Shown here one piece after another: positions 44,301 to 53,140 of a stretch of DNA of 64,000 nucleotides. The position numbers and the translations under genes are program-made. The DNA comes from Dyadobacter fermentans. Lineage in GTDB: Bacteria > Bacteroidota > Bacteroidia > Cytophagales > Spirosomataceae. The notes under the pieces were generated by a model. The model was not told the origin of the DNA. It ran no database searches and worked only from the letters and a program-made list of their open reading frames with translations. The number at the start of each line of letters is the position of its first letter. Within the stretch, counting starts at the first letter, position 1. The stretch is taken from contig NZ_JAHXBN010000017.1 of the NCBI RefSeq assembly GCF_019924045.1, positions 62,001 to 126,000 of the forward strand, written 5' to 3'.

Positions 44301-44866
44301 TCCGGTTCAAAAACATCAATGGTGATCAGTTGATCAATGCTGATGACCGTACGAAAATCGGTAACCCATGGCCTGACTTCATTTACGGGCTTACCGTAAA
44401 TGCGGCTTACAAAGGATTTGATATCAGTGCATTCGTGCAGGGCTCGCAAGGTAATGATGTAATGAACATCCTTCGCTACGATACCGAATCGGGTACCGGC
44501 TGGTACAATGCGCCGAAAGGCTTCCTCGAAAAGGCTTGGAATGGCCCGGGTAGTACCAATCAATATTACAAGATCTCACAGAATGCCGGCTTGAACACCA
44601 ACGTGTCCCAGTATTTCGTGGAGGACGGCTCGTACCTGCGCATGAAGAATGTCCAACTTGGTTACAGCTTGCCGGGAGGTTTGCTGCAAAAGGCGAAAAT
44701 CAAGCAGGTGAGGTTATATGTAGGTGCGCAAAATCTCTTCACGATCACCAAATACAGCGGCCTCGATCCTGAAATGGGTTCGGCCGATCCCAAACTGACA
44801 GGGATCGATCAGGGCTATTTCCCGCAGGCGCGCACATGGATGTTTGGTATCAATGCAAAATTCTAA
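41315..44866 (+). CDS. SusC/RagA-family TonB-linked outer-membrane protein with STN signalling domain
   Basis: 1183 residues. After a signal peptide (ending VHAQ) comes a secretin/TonB STN domain (about 50-118; LESKLRELEKQFNVSFLYNS, SLEHSLRKILEPNNLAFKKL) that contacts FecR. A CarboxypepD_reg-like domain follows (about 168-245; GEPLPGASVVVKGSGTGTTT), then the SusC signature SEVVVVGYGTVSKKDVTGSV with plug (IRIRGIGSINNSNEPLYIVDG-type sequence), and a large barrel ending PQARTWMFGINAKF. SusC imports oligosaccharides captured by SusD. It sits 10 bp before susD. The glycan cannot be read from the sequence. Confidence 0.96.
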   Translation: MKRLITTLNLIAICCCTVLAVHAQNVALSRLDEGAPHRVSPGGDSRPRQAVTLESKLRELEKQFNVSFLYNSGYVNGKTVKESGKAGSLEHSLRKILEPNNLAFKKLRDNFYVIYIKDESTEKAGDRPDAERKTSLESQPTGQLQATQPVNTLASLLKGAAERKVANVALTVSGVVADAVSGEPLPGASVVVKGSGTGTTTNGEGRYELPNVPENATLVFSFIGYLSAEAPVDNRSVIDMKLSTDSKSLSEVVVVGYGTVSKKDVTGSVASIGGDEIRNMPVRSATDALQGKAAGVMVTQSSGSPGSAGIVRIRGIGSINNSNEPLYIVDGLPQTGIGWLNPNDIETMDIHKDASAAAIYGSRASNGLVMITTKKGAKSEAISVSFDSYYGLQSPWKRPHMLNAEEFINYKNRAAEAVGVTPPISPDMKTQALNFVRANTGPNGTDWWKQIIHENAPVQSYNINVSGGSKKVDFASALGYMDQKGIVRGSDYRRISWRNNVNADINERVRLGSNIAVVYESRRNIDENNPYSGTIFSAMTADPITPVYRDNLRDVPSFYQTIMQGYDASNPFSRYAGVLYSNKPNPVGQIERMRQSIWEGISMKGGANLEVKILEPLKFRSNFGLDVHRGLSKGFTPQYYLNGYDYATYNTISNYSYWSNYFVWENTLAFDQVWGQHRLNVLAGTSAELTKGLEYGASKQGAVNNEEDMRIINAATINPGASGYTYSNALNSYFGRVSYSFGGKYVLTANVRRDGTSRFAKDYRWGTFPSVSAAWNFTNEEFFKDAGLKWLSEGKLRASYGQIGNQNITNGAYLSTYGNNSRYLFGDNKTWYMGAGRGSIGNPMLQWETSNQTDIGVDLAFLNNKLTLTADYFKKAVDNMLLIVPLPTTLGYPNFPWSNAGKMVNKGWDFAIGYDDEVAGFQYGIKATLSTFSNKVTTLGGGEPIYSTAHLGETITKTEEGMPVGYYFGWQTDGIFQTQDEVNASAQKGLSTAGDIRFKNINGDQLINADDRTKIGNPWPDFIYGLTVNAAYKGFDISAFVQGSQGNDVMNILRYDTESGTGWYNAPKGFLEKAWNGPGSTNQYYKISQNAGLNTNVSQYFVEDGSYLRMKNVQLGYSLPGGLLQKAKIKQVRLYVGAQNLFTITKYSGLDPEMGSADPKLTGIDQGYFPQARTWMFGINAKF

Positions 44867-44876
44867 AATATTCACT

Positions 44877-46481
44877 ATGAAAAAGTTATCAATCATAATG
44901 CTTGCGTCGTGCCTGGTGCTGGGCGGGACGTCCTGTTCCGAAGAGTTCCTCGATCGCACGCCTCCGGGCAACCTTACCGACGAAACATTTTATAAATCGC
45001 CTGATGCGGGATTTAAATCGCTGGTGACCTGCTACCGGGGTTTTGTGAGTAACTTCTGGGGTTATGAAGCGGCCCGGGCTGAGCTGGGGAATATGGCCAC
45101 GGACGATGCCGACAAGGGTGGTTCCGATGCCGGTGACCGTCCGTTCGTGACCGATCTTGGTTTTGGCCGGGCGCTTTCGTCCAACGAAACGCTTGCGGGC
45201 TATTGGACAGCGCGTTACAGTGCGATCGGTAACTGCAATGTGGCATTGGAGCGCTTGCCGGAGGCGAGCCTCATCGACGCTAGTGGTGCCCCGCTTGATC
45301 CTGTTCAAAAGAGCCGCTACCTGGCTGAAATCCGGTTTCTGAGGGCATTTTTCTACTTCGAACTCGCGGAGGTTTTCGGGGGTGTGCCGTTGGTGACCAA
45401 AACACTTACGGTGGATGACCGGACGAAACTGAACCGTGCGTCGGTTAAGGAGGTATTTCAATTTATTGAAGCAGAGCTCACGGCTGCCGCGAACGATCCG
45501 GCGATGCTTTCGGCTGCTAAGTTGCAGGCTTCCGAAGTGGGCCGGGCCACCAAAGAGGCTGCCTGGGCGCTGCTGGCAAGAGCTTACCTGTTTTTTGCCA
45601 AAGACGATCCTGCCCTTTTTGCCAAGGCGCGTGACGCTGCAAAGAAGGTGATCGACTCGGGCGCATTTGCTCTGCATCCTCAGTATCAGGAGATATTCCT
45701 GGAAAACGGGTATAAGACCAAGGAGGCTGTGTTTTCCATTATCATGGGCGACGATCCGGCGATCCCGATTTATGGCAGTACCATTAATGTGTACTGCTCG
45801 CCGCGTGGTGCAACCGGTGGCTGGGGCTTTGATTTGCCCACGCAAGACCTTGTGAATGAGTTCGAAGAGGGAGATCCGAGGTTGTTGTATACAATCCTGC
45901 AAACGGGTGACCAGTTTCCGAAGGCGAATGGTACGAAAGAGGTACTGGACTTTTCGACCTACCCGAATACCGGTTACCACAGCCGCAAAGTGTATTTGCC
46001 GGAATCGCGCCGCGGGCAAGGGTGGGGGAATGACGCCTGGACTTATCACCCGATCCGCTATGCCGACGTGCTGCTGATGTATGCAGAGGCATTGATTGAG
46101 AGCGGAGGGGATAGGGGTGAAGCGGCCGGCTACATTAATCAGGTACGTAAACGCGCATCGGCTTCGTCGCGGAAGGATATTGAAGCGGCATCTAGGGTTT
46201 TGAAAGTGGCTGAAAAACAGTTGCCTGACGTAAAGTCGGGTGATGATTTACGCAAAGCCGTGCGGCACGAACGCCGGGTGGAGCTGGCCATGGAATACCA
46301 CCGCCTGTATGACCTCATGCGCTGGAACACGCTCGTGCCAACTATGAAGGCCTACGCAGCCAAGCCGTTTTCGAATGGTAAGGGCGGGAATTTTACGGCA
46401 GGTAAAAACGAGGTATTCCCTATTCCGCAAGTTGAAATCGACCGTTCGGGAGGTTCCATTGTGCAGAATCCGAACTATTAG
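44877..46481 (+). CDS. SusD/RagB-family nutrient-binding outer-membrane lipoprotein
   Basis: 534 residues from ATG 44877, where MKKLSIIMLASCLVLGGTSC gives a signal peptide with lipobox; an upstream ATG at 44844 lies inside susC. The SusD pattern is plain: SEEFLDRTPPGNLTDETFYK, then RYLAEIRFLRAFFYFELAEV, TKEAAWALLARAYLFFA, and at the end VRHERRVELAMEYHRLYDLM. It forms the surface lid of the SusCD complex and binds the glycan. A 238-bp gap with the second 10-bp-periodic dyad element follows. Confidence 0.96.
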   Translation: MKKLSIIMLASCLVLGGTSCSEEFLDRTPPGNLTDETFYKSPDAGFKSLVTCYRGFVSNFWGYEAARAELGNMATDDADKGGSDAGDRPFVTDLGFGRALSSNETLAGYWTARYSAIGNCNVALERLPEASLIDASGAPLDPVQKSRYLAEIRFLRAFFYFELAEVFGGVPLVTKTLTVDDRTKLNRASVKEVFQFIEAELTAAANDPAMLSAAKLQASEVGRATKEAAWALLARAYLFFAKDDPALFAKARDAAKKVIDSGAFALHPQYQEIFLENGYKTKEAVFSIIMGDDPAIPIYGSTINVYCSPRGATGGWGFDLPTQDLVNEFEEGDPRLLYTILQTGDQFPKANGTKEVLDFSTYPNTGYHSRKVYLPESRRGQGWGNDAWTYHPIRYADVLLMYAEALIESGGDRGEAAGYINQVRKRASASSRKDIEAASRVLKVAEKQLPDVKSGDDLRKAVRHERRVELAMEYHRLYDLMRWNTLVPTMKAYAAKPFSNGKGGNFTAGKNEVFPIPQVEIDRSGGSIVQNPNY

Positions 46482-46495
46482 GTAATGATTGAATA

Positions 46496-46660
46496 GTCAA
46501 ATATGGTCAGGGGGTGTCAGGTGTTGTCAGATTTGGTCAGGTGTAGTCATGGGCGAGGAATGGTTAGGTAGTCCTTGGCAATTCCTGACCACTCTTTGAC
46601 AATTCGTGACAAAGCGTGACCATTCGTGACAACACATGGCAATTCTTGATAATTCAGTCA
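46496..46660. repeat. Dyad element with 10-bp-periodic GTCA/TGAC units, copy 2
   Basis: GTCA starts at 46496, 46506, 46516, 46526, 46536 and 46546, an exact 10-bp ladder. The core TGGTTAGGTAGTCCTTGG (46561-46578) is shared with copy 1 (TGGTTAAGCAGTCCTTGG). TGAC then starts at 46586, 46597, 46607, 46617 and 46627, TGGC at 46637 and TGAT at 46647. It lies between susD and the sugar dehydrogenase gene, with no ORF inside. Confidence 0.88.
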
Positions 46661-46719
46661 TTCAAAATTAAATATCACATAGCGCTACATTTCATAAATC
46701 ATTTTATTAAGTTTATTGG

Positions 46720-49437
46720 GTGAAAAAACTGAAATCTTCCATAGGTCTTTTGTTTGCCGGGGCGCTGTGCCTGGCTTCGGTGAGCCGGAATGACAAACCG
46801 GTGTTCAGGGATGTAGAAAATGCTCATCCGGTTCGCATTGCCGGCATTTCGGAGGGGCCGGATTCGAGCCGGTTTACCTATACCAAATTGGTATCGGGCC
46901 TTGACGAGCCGATGGAAATGGCGATCCTGCCGAACTACGATATGGTGGTGGCTGAACGGAAAGGAGCCGTGCGCTATTTCAACAACGCCACCAAAGAGCT
47001 TTCCACGATCGCTCAATTCAATGTATTTAGCGGTATCGAGGACGGGTTGCTAGGTGTAGCAGTTGACCCGGATTTCAAGCATAACAACTGGATCTACTTC
47101 TATTATGGTGTCGGCGGCGAAAAGAGCGTCAGTCACCTGGCGCGCTTCGAACTGAAAGGGCAGAACCTGATCCAGGATTCCAAAAAGGTACTTTTGGAAG
47201 TCCCTACCCAGCGTAAGTACTGCTGTCATTCGGCGGGTTATATTACTTTTTCGGGCGGTCTGCTCTATCTATCGATCGGAGATAATACCAATGCAGAGGA
47301 AATCGAGGGGCATACGCCCATCGACGAACGTCCGGGGCGAGAGCTATCGGACGATCAGGCTGCTACGGCCAACAGCAACGACTACCGGGGGAAAATCCTG
47401 CGGATCAAGCCGGAAGCGGATGGGACTTACACCATTCCGGACGGGAATCTTTTCCCGAAGGACGGTTCGCAGGGCAAGCCCGAAATTTATGCGATGGGTG
47501 TGCGGAATCCGTTCCGCATTTCCGTAGACCCGAAAACCAGCTACCTATATTGGGGTGATGTCGGCCCGGATACGGAAGTGCCCGGTAGCGAGGGGAAAAT
47601 GAGTTACGACGAGATTAACCAGGCACGGAAGCCGGGGTTCTTTGGGTACCCTTATTTTTTGGGCGACAACGAGGTGTTTCCCGACTATGATTTCGCGACC
47701 AAGAAGGAAGGCCCGGGAAAAGACCCGCAAAAGCCGATCAACGATTCACCTCATAACACGGGGATCCGCGAGTTGCCGCCTGCCCAACCTGCGTTCATCT
47801 GGTACGGGAAAGGCCCGTCGAAGAAATACCCGCAGGTAGGCAAAGGAGGAGCCAGCGCCATGGCTGGTCCGGTGTATTACAGTGATTTATACCCGAATGC
47901 GCCTTACAAACTTCCGGAATACTACAACGGGAAACTGTTCATTTTCGAATGGATACGGAAGTGGATCATGGCCGTGACCATGGATGCGAACGGCAACTAT
48001 GTGAGCATGGAGCCTTTCCTGCCTCAATTGAAGGTCGTCGCGCCGATCGACATGCAGATTGCGCCCGACGGGGCCATTTACCTGCTCGCTTATGGGACCA
48101 ACTGGTTTGCACGCAATACCGATTCGGGCATCATCCGGGTGGAGTATGCCGAGGGTAACCGCAATCCGATAGCCGCCGTTACAACAGGCAAGACCATCGG
48201 GGCCGCTCCATTTACGGCTACGCTTTCGGCCAAAGGCTCCAAAGACTACGATGCTGCCGATAAGCTGACTTACGAATGGAAAATCGGAGCGAAAAAGCTG
48301 GTGGGCGAGGAAATCAAATACACTTTTACCAAACCCGGTACTTACAATGTGGTACTGACCGTCTCCGACCAGAACGGTGGAAAGGGAACCGCTACCACCG
48401 AATTCAAGATCGGGAACACGCCGCCGGAGGTGAACATCGAGACGAAGGCAAATCGAAGCTTTTACTGGGATAATGCTCCGTTTGATTACAATATCAAGGT
48501 TACGGACAAGGAAGATGGCAATATCCAACGTGCAAAAATCCACGCAGGCTTCAATTACCTGGCTTTCGGGAAGGATCTCGCGGGTGCATTGTCGGGTTCG
48601 GAAGGGGAGAATATCCGGTATGCAGCGACGGCGAAATTGTACGCTTCGCTCGATTGCAAGGCTTGCCACACGCTGGAAACCAAGTCGATTGGCCCGGCAT
48701 TGAAGGATATTTCCAAAAAATACACGGGTGACGCCGGCGCTGCGGATATGCTTGCACGCAAGATTATCACCGGCGGGAGCGGAAACTGGGGCTCTTACCC
48801 AATGCCGCCTCATGCCGATTTGCCCGAAAAAGATGCGAAAGAAATAGCGGGCTATATTCTTTCATTGGGCAAAAATGCGGAGCAAACGCCGCTTTCGGCC
48901 CAGCTGAAACTGTCGGAACATATCGGCAAGGGTAATGAGGGCGCTTACGTGTTGCAAGCTTCTTACACCGATAAGGGCGCGAATGGTATAGGTCCGCAAA
49001 GGACGGCCAGCCATATTGTGCTGCGTAATCCGCTGGTGCAAATGGAGGATTACCAGGAAGGGAATGTGGGTGTGGTGATCGCGACACAAAACACCGGCTA
49101 TGTTTCCTACATCGCGAACATTACCAATGGAAAATACACTCGGTTCAACCAGATTGACCTCACGCACATTAGAAATATCCGATTACGCATTCAGGAGCAT
49201 GGCGCCGGCGGTACGATCGAGTTGCGCCAGGGAGGCCGTGAAGGTCAGTTACTGGGCAAAGTCGATGTTCCCGGTGGACGGCTGGACGACCTCAAAGCCG
49301 GTTGGAAAGAAGTATTGTTGCCGGTAAGCGGTAGCAAGGGCGTGCGAGACCTTTACCTGGTTTTCAGGAATGAAAAAGCCAAAGGCTCGCTGTTCCATAT
49401 CGACTGGATGTATTTCGAAAACGATTTTAATCCCTAA
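46720..49437 (+). CDS. PQQ-dependent sugar dehydrogenase-like propeller fused to PKD, cytochrome c and CBM6-like domains
   Basis: 905 residues, GTG start at 46720 followed by a signal peptide (KKLKSSIGLLFAGALCLAS). A six-bladed soluble glucose dehydrogenase-type propeller follows (about 45-480; TKLVSGLDEPMEMAILPNYD, DGLLGVAVDPDF, RGKILRIKPEADG, YAMGVRNPFRISVDP). Next are a PKD domain (about 485-570; TYEWKIGAKKLVGEEIKYTF) and a cytochrome c domain with heme motif CKACH and YPMPPHADLP as axial methionine region (about 635-720). A CBM6-like C-terminus follows (about 760-905). The layout suggests periplasmic oxidation of a sugar with electrons passing to the attached heme. The substrate is unknown. 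Confidence 0.9.
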   Translation: MKKLKSSIGLLFAGALCLASVSRNDKPVFRDVENAHPVRIAGISEGPDSSRFTYTKLVSGLDEPMEMAILPNYDMVVAERKGAVRYFNNATKELSTIAQFNVFSGIEDGLLGVAVDPDFKHNNWIYFYYGVGGEKSVSHLARFELKGQNLIQDSKKVLLEVPTQRKYCCHSAGYITFSGGLLYLSIGDNTNAEEIEGHTPIDERPGRELSDDQAATANSNDYRGKILRIKPEADGTYTIPDGNLFPKDGSQGKPEIYAMGVRNPFRISVDPKTSYLYWGDVGPDTEVPGSEGKMSYDEINQARKPGFFGYPYFLGDNEVFPDYDFATKKEGPGKDPQKPINDSPHNTGIRELPPAQPAFIWYGKGPSKKYPQVGKGGASAMAGPVYYSDLYPNAPYKLPEYYNGKLFIFEWIRKWIMAVTMDANGNYVSMEPFLPQLKVVAPIDMQIAPDGAIYLLAYGTNWFARNTDSGIIRVEYAEGNRNPIAAVTTGKTIGAAPFTATLSAKGSKDYDAADKLTYEWKIGAKKLVGEEIKYTFTKPGTYNVVLTVSDQNGGKGTATTEFKIGNTPPEVNIETKANRSFYWDNAPFDYNIKVTDKEDGNIQRAKIHAGFNYLAFGKDLAGALSGSEGENIRYAATAKLYASLDCKACHTLETKSIGPALKDISKKYTGDAGAADMLARKIITGGSGNWGSYPMPPHADLPEKDAKEIAGYILSLGKNAEQTPLSAQLKLSEHIGKGNEGAYVLQASYTDKGANGIGPQRTASHIVLRNPLVQMEDYQEGNVGVVIATQNTGYVSYIANITNGKYTRFNQIDLTHIRNIRLRIQEHGAGGTIELRQGGREGQLLGKVDVPGGRLDDLKAGWKEVLLPVSGSKGVRDLYLVFRNEKAKGSLFHIDWMYFENDFNP

Positions 49438-49482
49438 CCTTTTAAAATGCAGGACTATTCCTGAACCTTAACCTAACCTTTC

Positions 49483-50667
49483 ATGCAACCCGAAAAGTAT
49501 ATTGACCAGTACCGACACGCACTGCTGAACGATGTGATCCCTTTCTGGATGAAGAATTCTCCCGACCACGAATCGGGAGGATTTTTTACTTGCCTCGACC
49601 GCGAGGGGAAGGTGTTCGACACTGACAAGTTTCTATGGCTTCAATGCCGGCAGGTGTGGTGTTTTGCCATGCTGTATAATCAGGTGGAAACGCGGCAGGA
49701 ATGGCTTGACACGGCGCTTTCGGGGGCGGATTTTTTGCAGAAACACGGACGCGATGCGCGCGGTAACTGGTATTTTTCGCTGGACAGCCACGGGAATCCG
49801 CTTATGCAGCCGCACAGTATTTTTTCGGACTGCTTTGCTACCATGGCATTCGGGCAGTTGTACAAGGCCACGGGCAAGGAGGAATTCAAGAACATTGCCA
49901 CGGGTACTTTTTACAACATTTTGAAAAGGGAGGAAAATCCCAAGGGTATTTACAGCAAAGCCGTGCCGGGTGCACGACCACTGGAAAGTTTCGCCTTACC
50001 GATGATCCTGTGTAACCTGGTACTGGAAATCGAATCGCTGCTGGAACCGGCATTGGTGAGCGAAGTGATCGAACGCGGTATCGACACGGTGATGAACAAA
50101 TTTTATAAGCCTGAGTTGGGGGTGATCCTGGAAAATGTCAGCCCGGATGGCTCCTTTTCGGACTCGTTCGAGGGGAGGCTGGTCAATCCGGGGCACGGGC
50201 TGGAATCGATGTGGTTTATGATGGACCTGGCCGAACGCACTTCGGACGAGCTGCTGGCACAGCGGGCGGTCGACATTGCGATTCAGCTCGTTGAGTACGG
50301 TTGGGACCCTGTGCATGGCGGGATCTTCTATTTTATGGATGTAAAAGGCAACCCGCCCCAACAGCTCGAATGGGATCAGAAGCTCTGGTGGGTACATATG
50401 GAAACGCTTATCACGCTCCTGAAAGGCTACCTGCATACGGGCGATGAGCGTTGCGCGTACTGGTTCGAGCGCGTGCATGCGTACACGTGGAGCCATTTCC
50501 CTGATCCCGAGTATGGCGAATGGTTTGGTTATCTCAACCGGCAGGGTGAGCCCTTGCTGACATTGAAAGGCGGTAAATGGAAGGGCTGCTTCCATGTGCC
50601 GCGCGGATTGTTCCAATGCTGGAAAACGCTGGAAGCTATTCAATCGAAAGTGTCCTTAAACGTCTGA
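49483..50667 (+). CDS. AGE-family epimerase/isomerase (N-acyl-D-glucosamine 2-epimerase superfamily)
   Basis: 394 residues, normal for AGE (alpha/alpha)6-barrel enzymes and without a signal peptide. Conserved pieces are FFTCLDREGKVFDTDKFLWL, RQVWCFAMLYN, NPGHGLESMWFMMDLAER, KLWWVHMETLITLLKGY and KGCFHVPRGLFQCW; the histidines in NPGH, WWVHME and CFHVPR are the expected catalytic set. The family interconverts sugars at C2 (GlcNAc/ManNAc, cellobiose, mannose/fructose). Which one cannot be decided. The stop is 2 bp before the transporter start, so the two are coupled, suggesting the transporter brings in its substrate. Confidence 0.93.
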   Translation: MQPEKYIDQYRHALLNDVIPFWMKNSPDHESGGFFTCLDREGKVFDTDKFLWLQCRQVWCFAMLYNQVETRQEWLDTALSGADFLQKHGRDARGNWYFSLDSHGNPLMQPHSIFSDCFATMAFGQLYKATGKEEFKNIATGTFYNILKREENPKGIYSKAVPGARPLESFALPMILCNLVLEIESLLEPALVSEVIERGIDTVMNKFYKPELGVILENVSPDGSFSDSFEGRLVNPGHGLESMWFMMDLAERTSDELLAQRAVDIAIQLVEYGWDPVHGGIFYFMDVKGNPPQQLEWDQKLWWVHMETLITLLKGYLHTGDERCAYWFERVHAYTWSHFPDPEYGEWFGYLNRQGEPLLTLKGGKWKGCFHVPRGLFQCWKTLEAIQSKVSLNV

Positions 50668-50669
50668 CT

Positions 50670-51893
50670 ATGGCCCAGGTTCCAGTTGCTACCGCCCAGC
50701 CTGCGGGCATTGCCGGCGGGCAGAGTTACCGGCCCGCGTTGGTCACGCTCGCGGTATTGTATTTTATGATGGGGCTTATTACCTGCCTCAACGATACCCT
50801 TGTTCCGTTTTTTAAAAGCAGTTTCCAACTGAACTACACGCAATCGGCGCTGGTGCAGTTTTACTTCTTTGTTACCTATGGAATAATGTCCATTCCTGCC
50901 GGGATTATCGTCAGCAAATTTGGATTTAAACAGAGCATGGTGGCTGGTTTTGCCATCGCGGCAGTGGGGACCTTCCTGTTCTTCCCAGCATCGCTCATGC
51001 ACCAGTATTACCTGTTTCTGGCTGCGCTTTTTATTCTTGCGATCGGTATTGTGCTTTTGCAGGTGGCCGCAAACCCGTACATCACCTTGCTGGGGCCGCC
51101 GGAAACCGCTTCTTCACGGTTTAACCTCATCCAGGCGCTGGGCTCGCTGGGTACTACCGTGGCACCGTTGCTGGGGGCATCGTATATTCTCTCGGAGGTT
51201 CGCGATGGCATGCAATCCAGCGAGGCTGTGCGGCTTCCCTATCTTTGCATTACCGCCCTGGTGATCGTGATCGCCTTTGTGATCAGTCAGTTGAAGCTGC
51301 CTTCTCCGGTTTCGCAGGCAACTGATGGAGGAGAGGGGCAATCGGGGATTTTCGGGTTTCGGAACTTGCGGTTCGGCCTGGTGGCATTGTTCTGCTATGT
51401 GGGGGCGGAGGTTTCCATAGGCTCGTTTCTGACCAACTATATTGCCGATACGGCAGGCATTGTGGAGAATGAGGCGGTTACTTACGTCGCATTGTACTGG
51501 GGAAGCATGCTGGTGGGCCGCTTTGTAGGAGCCGGTGTGTTGAAAATCGTTCGTGCGCCGCTGGTATTGAGTATTTGTGCCATTGCGGCCGTGGTGTTGA
51601 TCATCGTGTCCGTTACGAGTACCGGTATGCTCGCTGCCTGGACGATGGTGGCCGTTGGTTTGTGTAACTCCATTATGTTCGCGACGATCTTTTCATTGTC
51701 GGTAGCCGGTCTCGAAGAGCATGCGACCAGGGCCTCCGGCTGGCTGTCCACCGCCATTGTCGGCGGGGCGGTTGTATCATTTTTGCAAGGCGTGCTGATC
51801 GACCATTTCAACTGGCAGGTTGCTTTTATGCTGCCGTTGTTATGCTACGTTTTCATCCTCTTTTTTGGCCTGAACGGATATAAAACAAAGTAA
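50670..51893 (+). CDS. FucP-like MFS sugar transporter
   Basis: 407 residues from ATG 50670; a longer frame to 50577 overlaps the epimerase gene. Twelve membrane segments of the FucP/GlcP type are visible: YFMMGLITCLNDTLVPFFKS, QFYFFVTYGIMSIPAGIIVS, LLQVAANPYITLLGPPETAS. A second half starts at LRFGLVALFCYVGAEVSIGS. The ANPYI and E-ASSRFNL motifs are those of FucP-like proton symporters. It sits between an AGE epimerase and a ROK regulator, so it probably takes up the same aldose or amino sugar through the inner membrane. Confidence 0.92.
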   Translation: MAQVPVATAQPAGIAGGQSYRPALVTLAVLYFMMGLITCLNDTLVPFFKSSFQLNYTQSALVQFYFFVTYGIMSIPAGIIVSKFGFKQSMVAGFAIAAVGTFLFFPASLMHQYYLFLAALFILAIGIVLLQVAANPYITLLGPPETASSRFNLIQALGSLGTTVAPLLGASYILSEVRDGMQSSEAVRLPYLCITALVIVIAFVISQLKLPSPVSQATDGGEGQSGIFGFRNLRFGLVALFCYVGAEVSIGSFLTNYIADTAGIVENEAVTYVALYWGSMLVGRFVGAGVLKIVRAPLVLSICAIAAVVLIIVSVTSTGMLAAWTMVAVGLCNSIMFATIFSLSVAGLEEHATRASGWLSTAIVGGAVVSFLQGVLIDHFNWQVAFMLPLLCYVFILFFGLNGYKTK

Positions 51894-51934
51894 ATATGTC
51901 CTTAATTTAGCCGCCCCATTTGTTTTTACACCCT

Positions 51935-53140
51935 ATGAGCAGACCACTTCGCGTTGCAGCCAACTATAAAACCAAAGATCCGGCCGGGATTATCCTGGGG
52001 TATCTGGCCAATCATGGCAGTATGACGCTACCGGAACTGGGAAAACGGCTGAATATCAGCGTCCCGAAGGTAACGGTACTGGTGAATGAGCTGCGAAACG
52101 AGGGTTTGGTGAGCGATTACGGAAAGGTCGACTCTTCCGGTGGCCGCAAGCCCAGTTTATATGGTGTAGCAGCGGAGGCTGCCTATTTTATCGGGGTAGA
52201 TGTGAAGCAAAGTCACATCACGATCGGTTTGCTGAATCTGGACAAAACATTGGTCAGGAATTCGGGTAAAATGGATTACGAGCTGACTAATACCGTCGAA
52301 TCGCGGGATACGCTGTGCGGTCATATCCTCGATTTTATCAGCGGACTATCTGTTCCGAAAGACCGGATCAAAGGGGTGGGGATCAATCTCTCGGGTCGGG
52401 TTAACTACCGCACCGGGCATAGTTACAGCTACTTTCATTTCGACGACCGCCCGCTGAGCGAGATTGTCGAGGAGAAAATAGGTTTTCCCGTGTTTCTAGA
52501 AAACGATTCCCGTGCGATGGCTTATGGAGAGTTTTGCCTCGGAGCTGTTGAAAATGAAAAAGATGTACTTTTCCTGAACCTGGATTACGGCATCGCGGTC
52601 GGGATACTGATGGGCGGCGAGCTGTATTATGGGAAATCGGGTTACGCGGGGGAGTTTGGGCATATGCCTGTTTTTCAGAATGAATACATCTGCCGGTGCG
52701 GCAAAAAAGGCTGCCTGGAAACCGAGGCTGCCGGCTGGGCGTTGGAAAGAATGTTCCGCGATAAGGTCAGGGAGGGCTCTTCTTCACTCATCACCACTAA
52801 AATAGCCGAACCGGACCGTATTACGATGGACGATATCATCGAAGCCGCCATGGCCGACGACGTGCTTGCCATTGAGCTTATCGCGCAATTGGGCGACAAT
52901 ATCGGCCGCGGTATCGCTTCCCTGATCAACGTCTTCAATCCTGAACTGGTGATCCTGGGAGGCGGCCTGCTTGCTACCGGTGATTATATTGGTTTGCCTA
53001 TTAAAACAGCCGTTAATAAATATTCGCTGAGCCTGGTTAATAATGACACCAGGCTGGTGCATTCCAAGCTGGGCGAGGATGCGGGTTTATTGGGTGCCTG
53101 CCTGCTTGTTCGGAACCGCTTTCTGGGCATTCACGATTGA
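51935..53140 (+). CDS. ROK-family transcriptional regulator (NagC/XylR-like)
   Basis: 401 residues from ATG 51935. The winged helix (about 15-75; GYLANHGSMTLPELGKRLNI, VPKVTVLVNELRNEGLVSDY) is followed by the ROK sugar-kinase-like fold. GVDVKQSHITIGLLNL is the degenerate phosphate loop. Also visible are EFGHMPVF with the metal histidine, CRCGKKGCLETEAAG (zinc-binding CxCGxxGCxE) and NVFNPELVILGGG. It likely responds to a sugar or sugar phosphate from the adjacent epimerase and transporter and controls the locus. The stop is followed at once by the hairpin cluster at 53141-53360. Confidence 0.93.
   Translation: MSRPLRVAANYKTKDPAGIILGYLANHGSMTLPELGKRLNISVPKVTVLVNELRNEGLVSDYGKVDSSGGRKPSLYGVAAEAAYFIGVDVKQSHITIGLLNLDKTLVRNSGKMDYELTNTVESRDTLCGHILDFISGLSVPKDRIKGVGINLSGRVNYRTGHSYSYFHFDDRPLSEIVEEKIGFPVFLENDSRAMAYGEFCLGAVENEKDVLFLNLDYGIAVGILMGGELYYGKSGYAGEFGHMPVFQNEYICRCGKKGCLETEAAGWALERMFRDKVREGSSSLITTKIAEPDRITMDDIIEAAMADDVLAIELIAQLGDNIGRGIASLINVFNPELVILGGGLLATGDYIGLPIKTAVNKYSLSLVNNDTRLVHSKLGEDAGLLGACLLVRNRFLGIHD

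Noticed and set aside
44889..46049. 386-codon open frame opposite susD
   Set aside because: Antisense to an unmistakable SusD gene and compositionally odd.
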